From NCBI GenBank assembly GCA_947034885.2, contig OX344750.2:11836053-11900052 (forward strand): a DNA stretch of 64,000 bases, written 5' to 3'. Of this stretch, positions 12,809 through 26,100 are shown in pieces. The position numbers and the translations under genes are program-made. How positions within the stretch are numbered: position 1 is the first letter of the stretch; every line of letters begins with the position of its first letter. This DNA is from Thuidium tamariscinum (taxonomy: Eukaryota > Streptophyta > Bryopsida > Hypnales > Thuidiaceae). Below the pieces are notes generated by a model. That model did not search any database. It saw only the letters and a list, made by a program, of their open reading frames with translations, and had not been told where the DNA came from.

Positions 12809-14650
12809 AAGTTAACAAATTTTCAAAGTAAAGGTTGTAGGAGCCTATAAGTGCAAATTAAAAATCCATTGTAAGAATACTAAATCTTGACATAAGTAGT
12901 AATTAAATGTTGCTTAAACAAAAAAATTGGACAAAAAAACTACACCAAAAATTATGTTTCATAATGATCTATACAAAACTACAACAAAATTGTCCCCGTA
13001 CAAATCCTCCACCCCTTAGTACCATAATGGATCTATTTTAAATGGCCATCAACTCATCATGATAAGCGTTCTTTTTTTGCTTTCCATATTTTACTTTGCT
13101 TAAGGGTCATTTACATGTACTAACAAATGAAACATTGGAAGAAATGATCTTTTGTATCCAATGTAATTATTTATAGCTATCATGTAAGAAAGGGGAATTC
13201 GAAAGTGGAGAATTCATTTTAGCAAGTCACAAGCAAGGCTACAATAGTGAGCTTAGTAAAATGTCTACAAATTATCTTTTTGAGAAACATTTCATCAAAT
13301 GGAACATCTCCATGCCACAAGACCTTGGTAGGCCATGCAATGTAGAGTTATTTTTTTATAGAATTACTTAACTATTTATAAGTATGTATAGCATTGTATA
13401 ACCTAGCAATGGGCCTACCCATACTAGAAAGATATTATATAGTACTAGATACTTAGGAGGGACTTAGGGTGAGCTTCCATGTGAATTGGGCCCGTAGAAC
13501 TTGCCAGGGAGAGCTACAGTGAGAAGTGGGTGATGACATTTCTATGTGGACCTGGTGGGTGGAGAGATATTGAGTAAGAAAAGCACACGTAACGATTCCC
13601 TTGAAGTTTGATCAAGCTTCACCAATGGGCTTGTCCACCATTATCGGTGAAACTTCAAACCCTCCTTCTCCACTCACCAAGTCGGGCAACAATATTCGGT
13701 GGGAGCTTCTTGTCTACTAGCTCTTTTGCTACCAGCCCGCCTCACATAGAAGATGGGCCTTAGGAGTTGACTGTGGGGCGCTATAAGACAATTTTGTTCC
13801 CTACAAGAGTCTTCTTTTCAAGGATGTCCAAAAGATTCCTTCCTCCAGCCTATTTTGACTTGGCTGTTTATTGTTCAGGATCCGTCTCTTTTGCAATCAA
13901 ATCCCTCAATAAATAAATAAATCCCTGCCTTGGTGGTAAACAATGTTATGTGTGGAAATGAAAAGCAAGGAATGGTCATCAATTCAGTTGACTTGCGGTC
14001 ATGAAGAGTAAGTATGAAGTTCGTCTGCAATTGAGGCTTCCTTTCAGTCACCATGATCCAAAAGTAGAGTTCACTTTCCCCATGAGGCCATGACTGTCTA
14101 TCTACCTTTCAGTGTGATTGCTGCATTTCCCCTATCGTGAGTTTCCACCTACAGTACTAATGCAACAACAGTACATGAGCTCTCAATGGGTTGTTTTATT
14201 TTTATTTTTATACTTTTATCTCATTGTTGCCCCTCTTTGCTTTTCCCACCAGTGAGCCAAAGTTGAAACTTGGTTTACAAATTCAGGAGATTCTCCATGT
14301 GCTGGTACTGTACAGTGTACACATGGGCATGACAGACTTCCATTAAAAAAATACTGTAAGGTAGACTGCTCTGAAAGGGACCACTTAAGAGCTGATTGCC
14401 TTTTCAGGGAAGCTGAACTCCTTGAATCAATTTTGAGTAAATTTTCATAGAAAGGAAAATGGAAATGGCATCTAACCCAAGTTGTTTCATCTTTCTTGGA
14501 CCTGTGTAGAGATTAGTTATAAATTTTCAAAGTTCAAATGGAGTGTGCTCTAAAAGTGACCACCTGCTGAAATATACAGCTGTAGTACAATGCAGAAACC
14601 AAAATCTACTAGTGTAGCATGGTCGTTTTTAGAGTAGTCTACCTTACCTC
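12809..14650. other. Intergenic DNA, no gene seen
   Basis: No open frame above 60 codons resembles a protein, and no tRNA or rRNA signature was seen. Confidence 0.5.
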
Positions 14651-14654
14651 TGAT

Positions 14655-14905
14655 TCCATATATGAATTCAGGATTTGCAAAAAAAAATTTGCAAAAAATA
14701 AAAAATTCTAGGGTTTGCTCCTGCGGGGCAATAAGGAGGTCAATTCACTCTGCCCCTTTCAAATTTGGGGCAAATATGAATTCAAAATTTGAAAACAAAA
14801 TTTGTGTGAAAAATAAAAAAAATTACAGCATTTTACCCGAGTGGGCGAGCGAGGGGGTCAGTTCTCCCTGCCCCCTCCATGGGGGAAGGGGAGCGAATCT
14901 CTGCA
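14655..14905. repeat. MITE-like repeat R3, diverged copy
   Basis: It contains CCTCTGATT, TATGAATTCAG and TTTGCAAAAAATAAAAAATT, which recur in the hairpin at 32021-32245. The part with GAGGGGGTCAGTTCTCCCTG resembles the ends of the small element at 44970-45212. Probably one family. Confidence 0.45.
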
Positions 14906-15839
14906 TGCATAAGAGTGTCCGTCCATCATGCAGACACATACTGTAGTTGGGAGGTCAGGTGGGTCAATGGCTGGATTCTATGTTGTCTTCAATCAAGAGG
15001 CCGGGCTTGCTTTACAGGTAGCCCTTATTCTAGGGTTGTTTGTTGAACGTCTTGTCCAACTGGGAAGGGTCTCTATTGCCTCTGAGTTTTAATGTATAGT
15101 TTTATCAGTTTCGCTCTAGCACAAAATTTGTTGCTTGGACTTGTAAGAAGAAGACATTACAGTGGAAACACCCAAAACTGTCCAAATAAGGAATTCAGCA
15201 TAGTTGGAGGCAACATTTTCTAAAAATGATATTTTTCCAGTATTAGCGAGTGAAAATCATGAATATTCAAAAAAAAAATAGATTTTTTGGATACAGTATG
15301 TAATTTCTACAAATTTTCAAAGTGTTGGTTCCCTAGACTTGTGGAACCGTCCTGTAGGTGCCTCCAAAATTGAACCCTGCGAAAATCAACACTCATCCAA
15401 CCAAATTTTCCTATGTGTCCTTCAATTGTGTCAGCAAATTACAATCATACATGTGGTGAACACATTAAGGGAAGTCTACTGACGCATTTGGGTGAATCTA
15501 TAATCCACTACAACAAATAGGTGCGGGAATGGGTGTTTTGCCCTTAGATGTTTTTTGGGAGATTAGAAGATTGTTTCAGGCCTGTTCCCAATGCTATGAA
15601 CAATCAGAATAAAATATAATAAAATAATAAAATATAAATATTTTTTTAATAATATTTTTTTAATTTTTTAAATATTATTATCTAACATGGCAATCTCTCG
15701 ACCATGTCAGATCGCAAATGTGCTAGTTCCCAATAGCTTTCCTATAATTGGGAACTCGCAGTCTTCTAAACTGCAGAAAAAACATCTAATGGCAAAATTC
15801 CTTATTCTTAGAACAAAAAACATCATATTCCAAACAAAT
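14906..15839. other. Intergenic DNA, no gene seen
   Basis: AT-rich, with short runs such as AATATAAATATTTTTTTAAT near 15620-15660. No feature can be supported. Confidence 0.5.
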
Positions 15840-16520
15840 ATTAACCCCTAAAGCCTTGAACAACATTTTTTGAGATTATAAAATTTTTGGGCAGCTCACT
15901 ACAGATATAGTTTTTATTTTTTTTCTTTGAAATTTTGATACAATGTGTGCCCAAGGAGTAGCTTTAAGGCCCAACAATTTTCATAACTTTTGACTTCATG
16001 GTTAAAAAATTATGGCAAGATATGTTGTTTTCTTTACTCGGCGGGCATCCTAGGCAATTGAAAAAACTTCTGCAAAAAAACTTTTTCTTAAAAAGTAAAA
16101 TTTTGAATTGGTTCTTCAGATTTATACAAACATGGGAAGCTTTGAATCAATCCATTCCAATCAATGAGTCAAAAAATATGAAGATTTTGAGTTTGGGGTA
16201 GTTTGCGGCCAATTACAGAATCTCTACAGTACAAAAAAAGTTTGAAATTCTTCATTTAATTCAATTTTATATATTTTTGGAAAAAAATAAAAACAGAAGG
16301 TGTAGATTGTTTATTACAACATTTTAACCATTGGGATTGAAAATTTTCAATTCCATGAATAAAATGTTCACAATTTAGTATTTTGGCTCATTTTTTACTT
16401 CTTTCTACTTACTTATTTTTTCCTATGTGTTGTACAATTCCAAATGGTTTGAAATATTTTGAGAATGTAGCCAACTTGTATTGAAGTATGAATTCAAAGG
16501 ATAACCGCCATTTTGAATTT
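15840..16520 (-). repeat. Inverted partial copy of repeat R2
   Basis: It begins with TTAACCCCTAAAGCC and then carries, in reverse, the R2 phrases for GATTGTTTATTACAACATTT and TTGTACAATTCCAAATG. Noncoding. It lies directly left of giant element 1. Confidence 0.5.
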
Positions 16521-16551
16521 TTTTTCACACAAATGTGAAACCTATATTTAA

Positions 16552-16596
16552 CTAATTATGGACAATTGCATGAATTATGGACAAATTCATAGTCCA
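16552..16596 (+). repeat. Left terminal inverted repeat of element 1, with internal duplication
   Basis: CTAATTATGGACAA is followed by a second near-copy, AATTATGGACAAATTCATAG. The left end therefore holds two tandem versions of the terminal motif and the right end holds one. Confidence 0.75.
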
Positions 16597-17376
16597 TAGC
16601 CACTTGAGAACGTGGAAAAGACGCTTGAAATGATGGAAAAGTGTTGGCAGCCCACCCACACCTTGTTGAGAATAGGCAGTTGCATAAGAAAGAAGAGGAT
16701 TGTTGAATGTTGGACCGAGTATCAGAAGCAGTGCCTATAACCGTGCACCCATCCCGTGGCCAATGACATGTATAGGCTGGCAGCCGATAAGAGAGCAAAG
16801 TAAAGTGCGCAAGAAGAGTAGAACAGGACAACGAGCATGACAGGTAGAGAATTTCCTGCACCGTTTGTGCACTGAAGATGAAACAGTTGCAACATGGTCC
16901 CCATAGGAGATTCAGATAAATATGTCAAGAAAGTACATAAACTCGTAGCAAGTGAGAAATGCAAGGACCTAACAACCGAAGAGGACAAAGTATCGCCTAA
17001 GAGAGTAACGTCCTCCGGCTAGCCCTGTCGGCAGCCAGCCGACAAATACGGGAAATGTGATCTGCCTAGTCATAAGACTTCTAGTGCCATCCTATGAAAT
17101 ATAAAGGCCCACCGTAAAATAACATCAAGTCCCACCGAAGAAGATAAGAATGCACATCCTGAAATGAGTACAAATTGAGGACATGCACGTAATCATCTTG
17201 AACTGAACATTCTGTTGACGAACCGCGCGATTGTGATGCGGCCAAGCCCGTGGTATCGGCTAACAGCCGACACCTGCATGGAGAAGACGAATCAGTGTTG
17301 CAATGTGCTGATGACAGAACTGGAGGCCCCGAATGTTGTATCGGCTGGCAGCCGATAGGTCCGAGTCGATGTATCC
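16597..17376. other. Left subterminal region of element 1, no gene seen
   Basis: It holds palindrome copies at 16771, 17026, 17254 and 17339, downstream of the transposase-like stop codon. Open frames here show no known domain. Confidence 0.5.
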
Positions 17377-20300
17377 TTACTCGTCTCCGGCATCGTCTGC
17401 ATCTTTGTCGAGAGTTGCGCTCGCGGCCTCTAGATTCGCAATAGCAGCAACAACGGATGCCTCCGGGATGACATGAGATGTGGGAGGTCCTTTTTTCGCA
17501 TGCGAGGGCATTCTGTGTGAGTACAAGACAATGTTGACATGGACCATCTACGGAAGACAGAGTTCCTTGTGCCATCTTCGAGTCCAGCACTCCCTCGCAA
17601 TAAGCGCCTTGGACTCCCTTTTTGCTTTCATGGGAATCCACCACTCGATTTTAAAGTTTCCATAGGTTGGCCCCAGAGTCATGTTGACACATTCGAGTAC
17701 CCATCCCAGCCAGACAGGCAAGTGGTTGTTGTGACATGGTCGACAGAGCACAAAGTCTCCGAGCAGAACATCCCTGAATGGATTGAATCTCAATCTTGGC
17801 CTGTCCTTGGCAGGTCTGCAGTATAGAGTGGGGTCCCCTTCGTCCTCCGGAGTGGTGTCTATTGAATAATTTTTGTGTGCCCCCTTGTCTATTGAGGTGG
17901 ATGCGTGATCTCTTGTCCAGTCAGAGAGCGGCCATAATCCTTCTTGAAGCAGTGCAGGAGTTTGTGGCAGCGGTGAATTGATCTCTGCTTGAATTCTTTC
18001 CCAGTAAGCCACACAGCCTGTCATTTCCTGTGCGTATCGTCTGTCTCTGGCCATTCCGGATTTCCAGAATTCAATGAATTTAGCGATTATGTTTTTGATG
18101 AATGTCTATTTCTCATTGCACTCTGTGGCCCTCGCGACTTCCTTTTCCGCGTTTCTCTTTCTTGGATTAATGTCTACATTCCCCCAGAGTGCCTTGAAAG
18201 GCACAGGTCGAGGGTCCCCCAGAGGAATGTTTGGTTGACCATTTTCATCCGCTGTCCACATTTTGACGGGTGGTCCAGGAGGGAGCCATGAAGAATCCGT
18301 GGCCCTGACCTTGTACCTCATGACCGGCCATCCCCGATCGACCCCATCTTCTACGACGTAGAACTTGAATAGGTGTTTATCTCCAAGCCCTATGATTTTG
18401 TTAACCCCTTCATGCATGATGGAATCCTCTGAAGTATGATTTGAAGTCCACCACTTCTTGCACGAACTCCGGAATGAAGGCTACCGTTTTCTGTGAGTCC
18501 ATGAACGCCTTCATGAGATCCGCCAGAACGTAAGTGTTCTTCCTTTTGATGAGTTTTGAGAGGTAACTGAAGTGCGCGTCAATGTCCTCGTGCGTATGTC
18601 CGACAATGAGGAATCCTACGGAAACTTCCTTGAATATGCGCCTGGCAGTGAGCAATGAGCAAAAAGCCATGAGGAATCTATTCTTGTTGTCCTTCGTGGA
18701 ATTGTCGAGTTGCAAGAAGAGTTTTTTGGGCAGTGGGACTTGAGGTCGTCCTGGTGTTGGTGCGTCTGTGACCTTGTCCGAGGCCTGCGGGATTGACAAG
18801 CTGCATCTGGATTTTCCATGCAGCAGAGCCTCGAAGAAGCTGTTGAGCGGTGGAGTGGAGAAGAGTATCTTTGACTCCCTTACAGGAGGTAGTTCTAGGG
18901 CCCTGAGTACCCTGCAGATGGATGAAATAGTGAAATTTGAATCCCCCGGCCAGAGTGATGTTGAGTAATGCACGTATGCGCCATCTCCATGTGTGAGCAT
19001 TCTAGTACATGAGATTGGAATTTGTCCTAGTCCTGCGGTGGCCTTTGTGATGCGCTGCATCCTGGGAATGGCAGTCTTTATAGTGTCCATTTTGTCATGA
19101 ATAATGCAGAGGAACTCTGATGGATTCTGCACCGACTGCGCGGTCCATCCGCTGTATACATTTCTACAAGCGCGCTGGTAATTGAGATGTCTCTCTCTGT
19201 CGTCGACGAGTGCCTACCACTCATCACAACCTCTGGGATACTTTGCAATGAACTCTACGAGGAAGTCACACTCTGTGCATTTTGAGAAATTGCTCCCTAC
19301 TGCCTTGACCTCTACGTTTTTGAAATGAGCATTTCGAAGTCGGCTAATAGCAGACTGGGATACCGGCTGCATATTGCATATTCCATTGACTTGAAGAACA
19401 TGACTACATGGATGAGTATCCATGTAAGACGATAGAGTTGTATCGGCTGGCAGCCGACAGAACTGTGAATGCCGTCCTACAGAAAGGAAATATCTATGGC
19501 TCCTAGATTCTAAGTGTAGCCTTGATTGTATCGGCTGGCAGCCGACAGAGGGACATTTATACTGTAGACGAGGAAGTAGATGTTGGACTTACATAATTGA
19601 CTTGTTCGCGTATGTGATCCCAATTCATTGCAGAGGGTAGGACCTTGAGATTGTCGACGCGTTTATTCCCAACCATTCTGAACTCGTTTGGCATCTTGTC
19701 TGCATTCTCGTCGATGATCGTTTTGAGTGTTGCTTGAGCTTGTATTGTTTGTGGCCGTGGGCGTCGAGCCCCCGCATTTCCATGCGACCCGTTGACGGAT
19801 CCTCCGGCGGCCGCAGCCTTGTAAACATGATAGGCCGACCTGGATACCCCGTTAATGATATACCATGCGTTCTCGCAGACGTCTCTATTAGCAAGAGTGA
19901 TGAATTTTTTTCCTGGGATAATCCCTGCATGAAGTTGACTCTACACCGCATACGCTACCTCCCTCCTACTCTCGAATGTGCAAGCGAAGAACTTTCGTCG
20001 TATAGACCTGGTGTCCTCCCAGAGAAAGGTCTGGCAGCATCTGAGCTTACAGCACTTTTGTGAGCTGACCTTATGTACCTCCGCCTCTGAGGTCTTGATT
20101 TGAAGCCTAGACTGGCTCTCGAGATCCTTGGGAATGACCCTTCTGTGCACAGAGCGGTATGGATTCCTCGGTACCCCCTACATTCCGTCATCGTCTGACT
20201 CCCTCAACAGAGCAGCCTGTGAGCAAAGCGTGACAATTTCTGATAGTAGCCTTCCCCCCTCCAATCTTGTGTGTGTGAGCTTCCAACGCATGGTTGTCAT

Positions 20301-21524
20301 TTGCAGTTCGTGACTGTCCGATACGAACATGACCCCAACATCCGTGTCACCCAGGACGCCATCATCGCAAGCCTCATCTGGTAGGCAGACTTGGATCATG
20401 GCTCTTCCCAGTACCGAAAAGTCGTCATTGAGAAGTTGACAGTATTGATTTCTCCAGAGCGGTCTATCTGGGATTGGAAGTCCATCTTGCACTCCAACCG
20501 GATCGGCATTGTCACCCCTCTGAGTACCATCTCTGAACGCATCCGAATGATCCATGCTGTCAACAACACTTGCGTCGGACGCGCCAGTGCTAGAGGTGCT
20601 GTAACCATGAACATTGCACTAGTCGTGTGCAGACCCGCGGCTGTCATCGTCTGACGAATAGAGTCTATCATCTCGCTCGTCTTTGTTTGATGCAGTCGGA
20701 ATTACCCGCTGTGATCCTGGATCACTGAGTTCTACCTACACATTGTTCGAACTTCCACCACTCTCACAGTTCCCATCGACCTGAGGTTGCATGAAATTGG
20801 TCGCAGGTGCTCCTATCGGCTGGCAGCCGACAACGTTGGCCATGGGGACAGATGTCTGGATTGGTCTGACCTTGTAACCACTCTAGAGTATTTTGTATCC
20901 TACACAACGTTTAAGTGTGATGAAATCCGGAATCTCACAATAGGCAGTGTGATTCTTGAAATCATCGACGACGTACAAGAGCTTCACAACGAGGAAGAAG
21001 CTGTGTGGAATGCGGAAGCCTCCCCAGTACCCCTTCGGAGAGTACTCTACAATTGTCCCTACACCAGCATAGAACAGAGTGTCGCCCAGAGTCTGGAGAA
21101 GTGAGACATCCATATTGACAGTGAGTGACAAAAATTGTTGTATGGGTTTCTCATCAGTGAGCACTTGTATTGGTTGCTGGCCGACAGCAGCAGCAAAAGA
21201 CCCTTCCGCCTCTGCGTGGGGATAAACGTTGCCTGCCTCCCACACGATTGAGCTTCCCGGGCAGTGTCTGAGGAAAACTATGTCTCCCTCCGGAAACGGA
21301 AGAGGCATATCGAGGTTGTTTGGAACATCTAGGACATGAACGCGTACGAGGTATGGATCGCGGCTGACCACCCTTTCTACGACCGCCCTTCCAGCGTAGT
21401 ATAATCCTTCCAGTGTGAGAGCCACAACAACTCCCTTGTGTAGTTTTAGTCTTCCTGACCCGCCATTTCTTGTGAATGCCTCAATAGGACTGGCACCCGA
21501 GGTCCATTCATCAGAGCCACTCAT
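17377..21524 (-). CDS. DUF7869-type transposase-like protein, interrupted by eight TAG codons and one frameshift
   Basis: One frame runs from ATG 21524 to 19593 (donor GTAAGT). After an intron, a second exon runs from about 19.4 kb to TAA at 17377-17379, for about 1,300 codons in all. In-frame TAG codons lie at 20883, 20736, 20619, 20178, 19941, 19214, 18106 and 17548 (lowest base given). One extra base near 18412-18425 shifts the frame. The middle has a Cys-rich CCKLRCC region, then LANRDVCENAWYIINGVSRS. The second exon carries LQLDNSTKDNKNRF and VGHTHEDIDAHF, hallmarks of the RNase H-like domain I recall as DUF7869, a probable DDE-type core. The C-terminal part, with LGDFVLCRPC and VWLGWVLE, looks like a small SH3/BAH-like fold. 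By analogy it is the element's transposase. Under the standard code it is a pseudogene, but the residue pattern is otherwise intact. Confidence 0.72.
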
Positions 21525-23124
21525 GATTCGAAATCGGGGTGAGAACCCAGAATGTGGGAATTTCTGCTTCCGTCAAACCTGTGATGACCTTATCGGCTGG
21601 CAGCCGATACGTTTGTGTATCAAATGCTTCACGACCTAGCAGATACGGGAATCGGTATCGGCTGGTAGCTGATACCATTGTCCGTACGGTCAAGCACAGG
21701 GGCAGGACCGTACAACTAGAACTCCGGGGATCATGCAAGAAGCTAGATTTTTCAATTCCTATGATCTACGCACTGTCCACAGATGCTCGGACCAGGCTGA
21801 ATCAAGAAATGGAAGCACAAACGCAACCAAATAGGAAATCAAGAACCACTGACAGGCATCTAATTCTCGAAAATGCAATTGAAATCCTACTGCAATTGAA
21901 ATCCTACTGCATTTCCTACGTAAGCCTGAACGCCAAATAACATCTGTCCTAGAGCGCTTCCTGAACCCGAGGACTACTGAATACCTAAGCTGTGGACTGG
22001 GTTGAGGTCTACTAAATTCCCGCTCTAACATTGCATCCTTCCTAAACAACAAGCCACTGCAATTCCCTCACGGTTCTTGAATGCTCTGAGTGTGTGTGTG
22101 GGGGAAATGAAAATGGAGAATGAAGTCCTCCAAGATCAGATCCTAGGTGAGCATGCTTGTGACTGAACTTGGCGCCTGAAATTTGAATCTGAAAGAGGAT
22201 GAAGTTGTGGTGATTGCAAGAGAGACAAGTCCGTGGATCAGGAGATCGTGGGTGGAAACGTACGCATCATCACAATGAGTGTTCGTCACTTGCATGTACC
22301 TCGCTGGATGTGGAGTACACGGTAGCGGATGGAAACCGGGCGATGGATGAAATCTTTGGATGAAAAGTGGCAATGGATGAAATCATAGGATGAACGGACT
22401 CGGTTTGTTATGATTGCGCCCCTCGGCTAGTAGCCGAGGGTATACCCCCAGACCACTTTCATTTTCTCTCATTTTCCATTTGCGCTCCTGCTCTCACTCT
22501 CCCTCTCTCCCTCCCTCTCCCTCTTGCCTTCCAGCTTGCAGCTGACACCGCGACGCAGAGCGGAGGAGCAACCAATAGGTTTTTCTGGGCAGCCGACAAA
22601 GAAGGAGTGCGTGGCAGCCGTTTTCTTCAGCAGCCGACAAGTTTTTCTGAGCAGCCGACAAGAATCAGTCCTTCGGCGATGGCATCCTCCGGTTTGGCGA
22701 ATGACAAGTACTTTTCTAAACCTGTATCGGCTGCCAACCGATACATTATTATTTCTTGATTATTTTCAGTACAGCCATTGAGAGTGTGAGGCACTTGTGG
22801 GTTGCTGTATCGGTTGGCAGCCAACAGACATGGGAGCACTCAGGTAACTCCTGAGCTCATGCGATGTCGGTTGGCAGCCGATATAAATCTGGGACAGTGG
22901 TCATACGATGTTCTATAAATGACTTCTGAAGGTAGGGTTTAGGGACTGTGGCTGTATCGGCTGGCAGCCGATACACTAGATGCACAAAGTGGGGTTTCAT
23001 AGTGACAACTTACTAAGAATTGCAATGTATTGTTTTGTAGGAAACCGACTCTCCTAGCCCGAATTCTAGGTGAGCAAATCCCGAACTCTGGGATTTTGGG
23101 TGACGGGTTTCCACCACGAGCAAC
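21525..23124. promoter_or_regulatory. Divergent promoter region of element 1, rich in palindromes
   Basis: This stretch separates the minus-strand transposase-like gene from the plus-strand ParB-like gene and holds the densest group of palindromes (seven recognisable copies). The variant hairpin CCCTCGGCTAGTAGCCGAGGG lies at 22420-22440. Four half sites with CAGCCGACA or GGCAGCCG lie between about 22587 and 22660. A pyrimidine-rich tract at about 22455-22530 resembles the Y-patch of plant core promoters. An intron acceptor (TTTTGTAG) near 23040 suggests a 5' UTR intron for the plus-strand gene. Confidence 0.55.
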
Positions 23125-26100
23125 ATGGCGAGGGATCGAGGCCATCCAGGAATGGGGCCTGTGTTGGAGGCAGACCCCCGACAAAAAGTGGACATCGCAT
23201 GCTCCTTCAAGTTGAAGGGGAACATGACCCCTAGCAAGGGAAGTGTGTTGTCCGTCAGGGCTGTTGGCGAGTCCGTGCATGTAATGATATGCTTGATGCC
23301 ATTGGCAAGCACGGACGGAGTCCCCGACTATTTCGCCGTGGAGTTGCCGGTGAACAAGTGTACGGAGGAGGTCTGTGGACAGAAGTCCATGTCCATGGGC
23401 ATGACATTTTCAAACAACACACCATCAACTACAGAGGAGCTCATCCAGGGGTGGGAGTGCCTGAAGCATGAGCGCGATGAGCATAATGCGTTGGTCGCTC
23501 GTGAGCTGGAGAAGGGGAAGAAGAAGGTACCCGCGGAGAGGAAGCTGGTGGCGGCGACAGTGGTTGAGGTCGCTGAAGCCGATCTTAAGGAGCCAACGTC
23601 CCCGACCAAACCAAAGCGGAGAGGAAAGGGCAAGGATGACCCGACGAAGCCGCTCAAGCTCACACTGGACGAAGCACTCCGACGTGGAAATCACCTCACC
23701 ACGAAGACCAAGGAGAACGAGGTGAACGCTATTTACCAGGCGCTGGAGACGGGCCTCCTGCATACAAGAAGCAGCGTCTTCCGGGGGTCATTCACTCGGA
23801 CAAGCTCCACATTGCACCGGACGAGCTCAAGTACCGGAAGATTGCGAAGGACCAGCTCACCGACTTGGACAGGTAATTGGAAGATCACTTGCATCGTTTG
23901 TTAATCAAAGTCATTTGATTTTTTGTATCGGTTGGCAGCCGACATGTGTAACTAGTCATTAATGTTTTGGCCTTCTGTCATTTCATGTGAAGACCATGTA
24001 TAAGGGATATGGGTCCATCAGGAAGAAGCCGGAAATACATAGGGTTCCATTGAAGCGGGCTCCATTGCCCAAGGACAAAGGGTTGGACGCAGTGATGGAC
24101 AAGTGTCCCGGGCAGGAGGAACTCACTGTTGTCAACGGCATCTCAATGCTGTGGTGGAAGGCGCCAAATGTGCACTGGTACATCATTGGCGGGCAACACA
24201 CGGTGACAGCCTGCCGAGAACTGGCTGAGCAGTATCCCGACGGCTTTGAGGCCAAAACCAACCTCCTAGAGTTTGAGGTGATTCCGGTGTTTAGTAGAGA
24301 CCCGAACACACTCGTCAGAGTCTCCAATGCCCTCAATCTCAACATCGCTGAGAAGGTGGCGAAGGAGAACTTCAGATCCTGCGCAGAGATGGGGAGAGCG
24401 GCGTGGGTGAAGGCGGGATGCCCAGAGCCGCATCGTGGAGGAGGCAAGCCGACACTAGCATTCGAGGTATTACCCACGCTTATTTGCATTGTTATGCTAT
24501 TTGCTGAATACGTTATGTATCGGCTGCCAGCCGATACCTGTATGCTATATACTAAGTATTGTGGTTGAACTCTGGCAGGCTACGAAGCTGAAGGTGATGG
24601 CTCACTTCGTGGAGGAAAAGGTGTCCTCCAAGTTGCCACTCATCTTCATCAAGGAGAACACCTGGGTACTGTGGACGGAGGTGTTCGATGCGTGGGAGAA
24701 CGGGGAACTCATTGGCGACGACGGGACTGTGCCCAATCTCCTGGTCAACTGGAAACCCCTCACACACATCACCAAAATGGATCTCATGCCAACGCTGGGG
24801 CTTCGTGATTCAGATCTGTGCGAGTTGGGGCGGGAGATTGTTGCCCTCCGCGTCACCATCAAAAACACCGCCAAGGCAAAGTCCTCAGAGAAGATCACTC
24901 TCTTCGACTGGTGCAAGGACAAGAAGCTCGATCGGATCGTCATGAACGAGATCATGTGGACCAGGAAGAAGTACCTTCTTCCTTGCAAGGACGCAGGCTG
25001 GACCCCATATTCGGATGAGGATTGGAAGGAGCTGGCTGACAAGGAGGGGTACTTAGCGGCCGTAGTTCGGAATGTCTAGAAGGACATGATGAAGTTCACG
25101 GACGCAAGCAACTAGTTGAAGGGGCGAGTCAACCCCATGAATCCAACCACGGATGGAAAGGCGCCGGGGGTCTTCTTCACGACTTTGGCAAGCTACGTCA
25201 AAGTCAACTTGCCTACCACGGTAGGCAAGTCAAGCGATCTGCAATACGAATGCCATGTCGGGGAGAGTATTCCAGAGGTGGTGGCATTCATTCGTCAATC
25301 CAAGGGGACGATGGCACTGGAACCCGAGGACAAGAAATTCCTCGTCCTATTCGGGTATACAAATATGGGGGAACCTCTTGGGGTGACCAGGAATGACCTG
25401 CTCGACCTGTCGTTGGCAGCAGAAATTTCGGACGGGGCAGATGATGAAGATGGCGACCCTTACATCCCGTTGCCAATGCTCCTCATCGGGAACTCGCGGT
25501 TCCGGGATTCAGTCGCCTCGACAGCGCACTCATCCTCGACCGACTGGTACTACCATGCGGTGTACTACCAGCCATCTCCCCGGGGAGGCTTTCAGAAGGC
25601 CGAGATTGAGTCCAGGCCTCTGGTCACTCTCTCCTTGACCTTCTCGAAGCCCGAGGACAGGCTCAGTGTTTTTCCAGTGTTCAAGCGCTTTACTGGGATC
25701 AACAAGGCGCTCGACTTGTTTAATTTCGACGTCGAGGGGGAGGTCGACAGGAATGGCGGGATGTGCGGGGTTGGCCATGGACTGCTCGAGAAACTCATGC
25801 TACCCACCTTCAAAGCCAAGGATGCCATCGTCATCAACATCTAGGGAGGCGGTAACATCACGGAGATCGCTCTAGTACGTTTTCTTATCCCATCCTCACA
25901 CTTGCATTGTTCTCAGGAAGTCACTTTCTGTCAGCTGGCAGCCGATACAATAGATGGCTGACTTGGATTCCATGGCTTTGCAGAGGAATGGACGGGCTGT
26001 CATGGAGTTCGTTCGGGAGGAGGAGGGATTGGAGAAGGCCAAGGAACGTGTGAGGGGAATGAACCTCCTCTCCACGGATTCCCTGAGACCTACTCAGGTG

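Noticed and set aside
25917-25953. Exon start at TTCTCAG (25916) with a palindrome-coded peptide in the ParB-like gene
   Set aside because: That acceptor puts the next exon out of phase or meets a TGA. The acceptor at CAATAG (25953) keeps phase with the exon ending at 25874.
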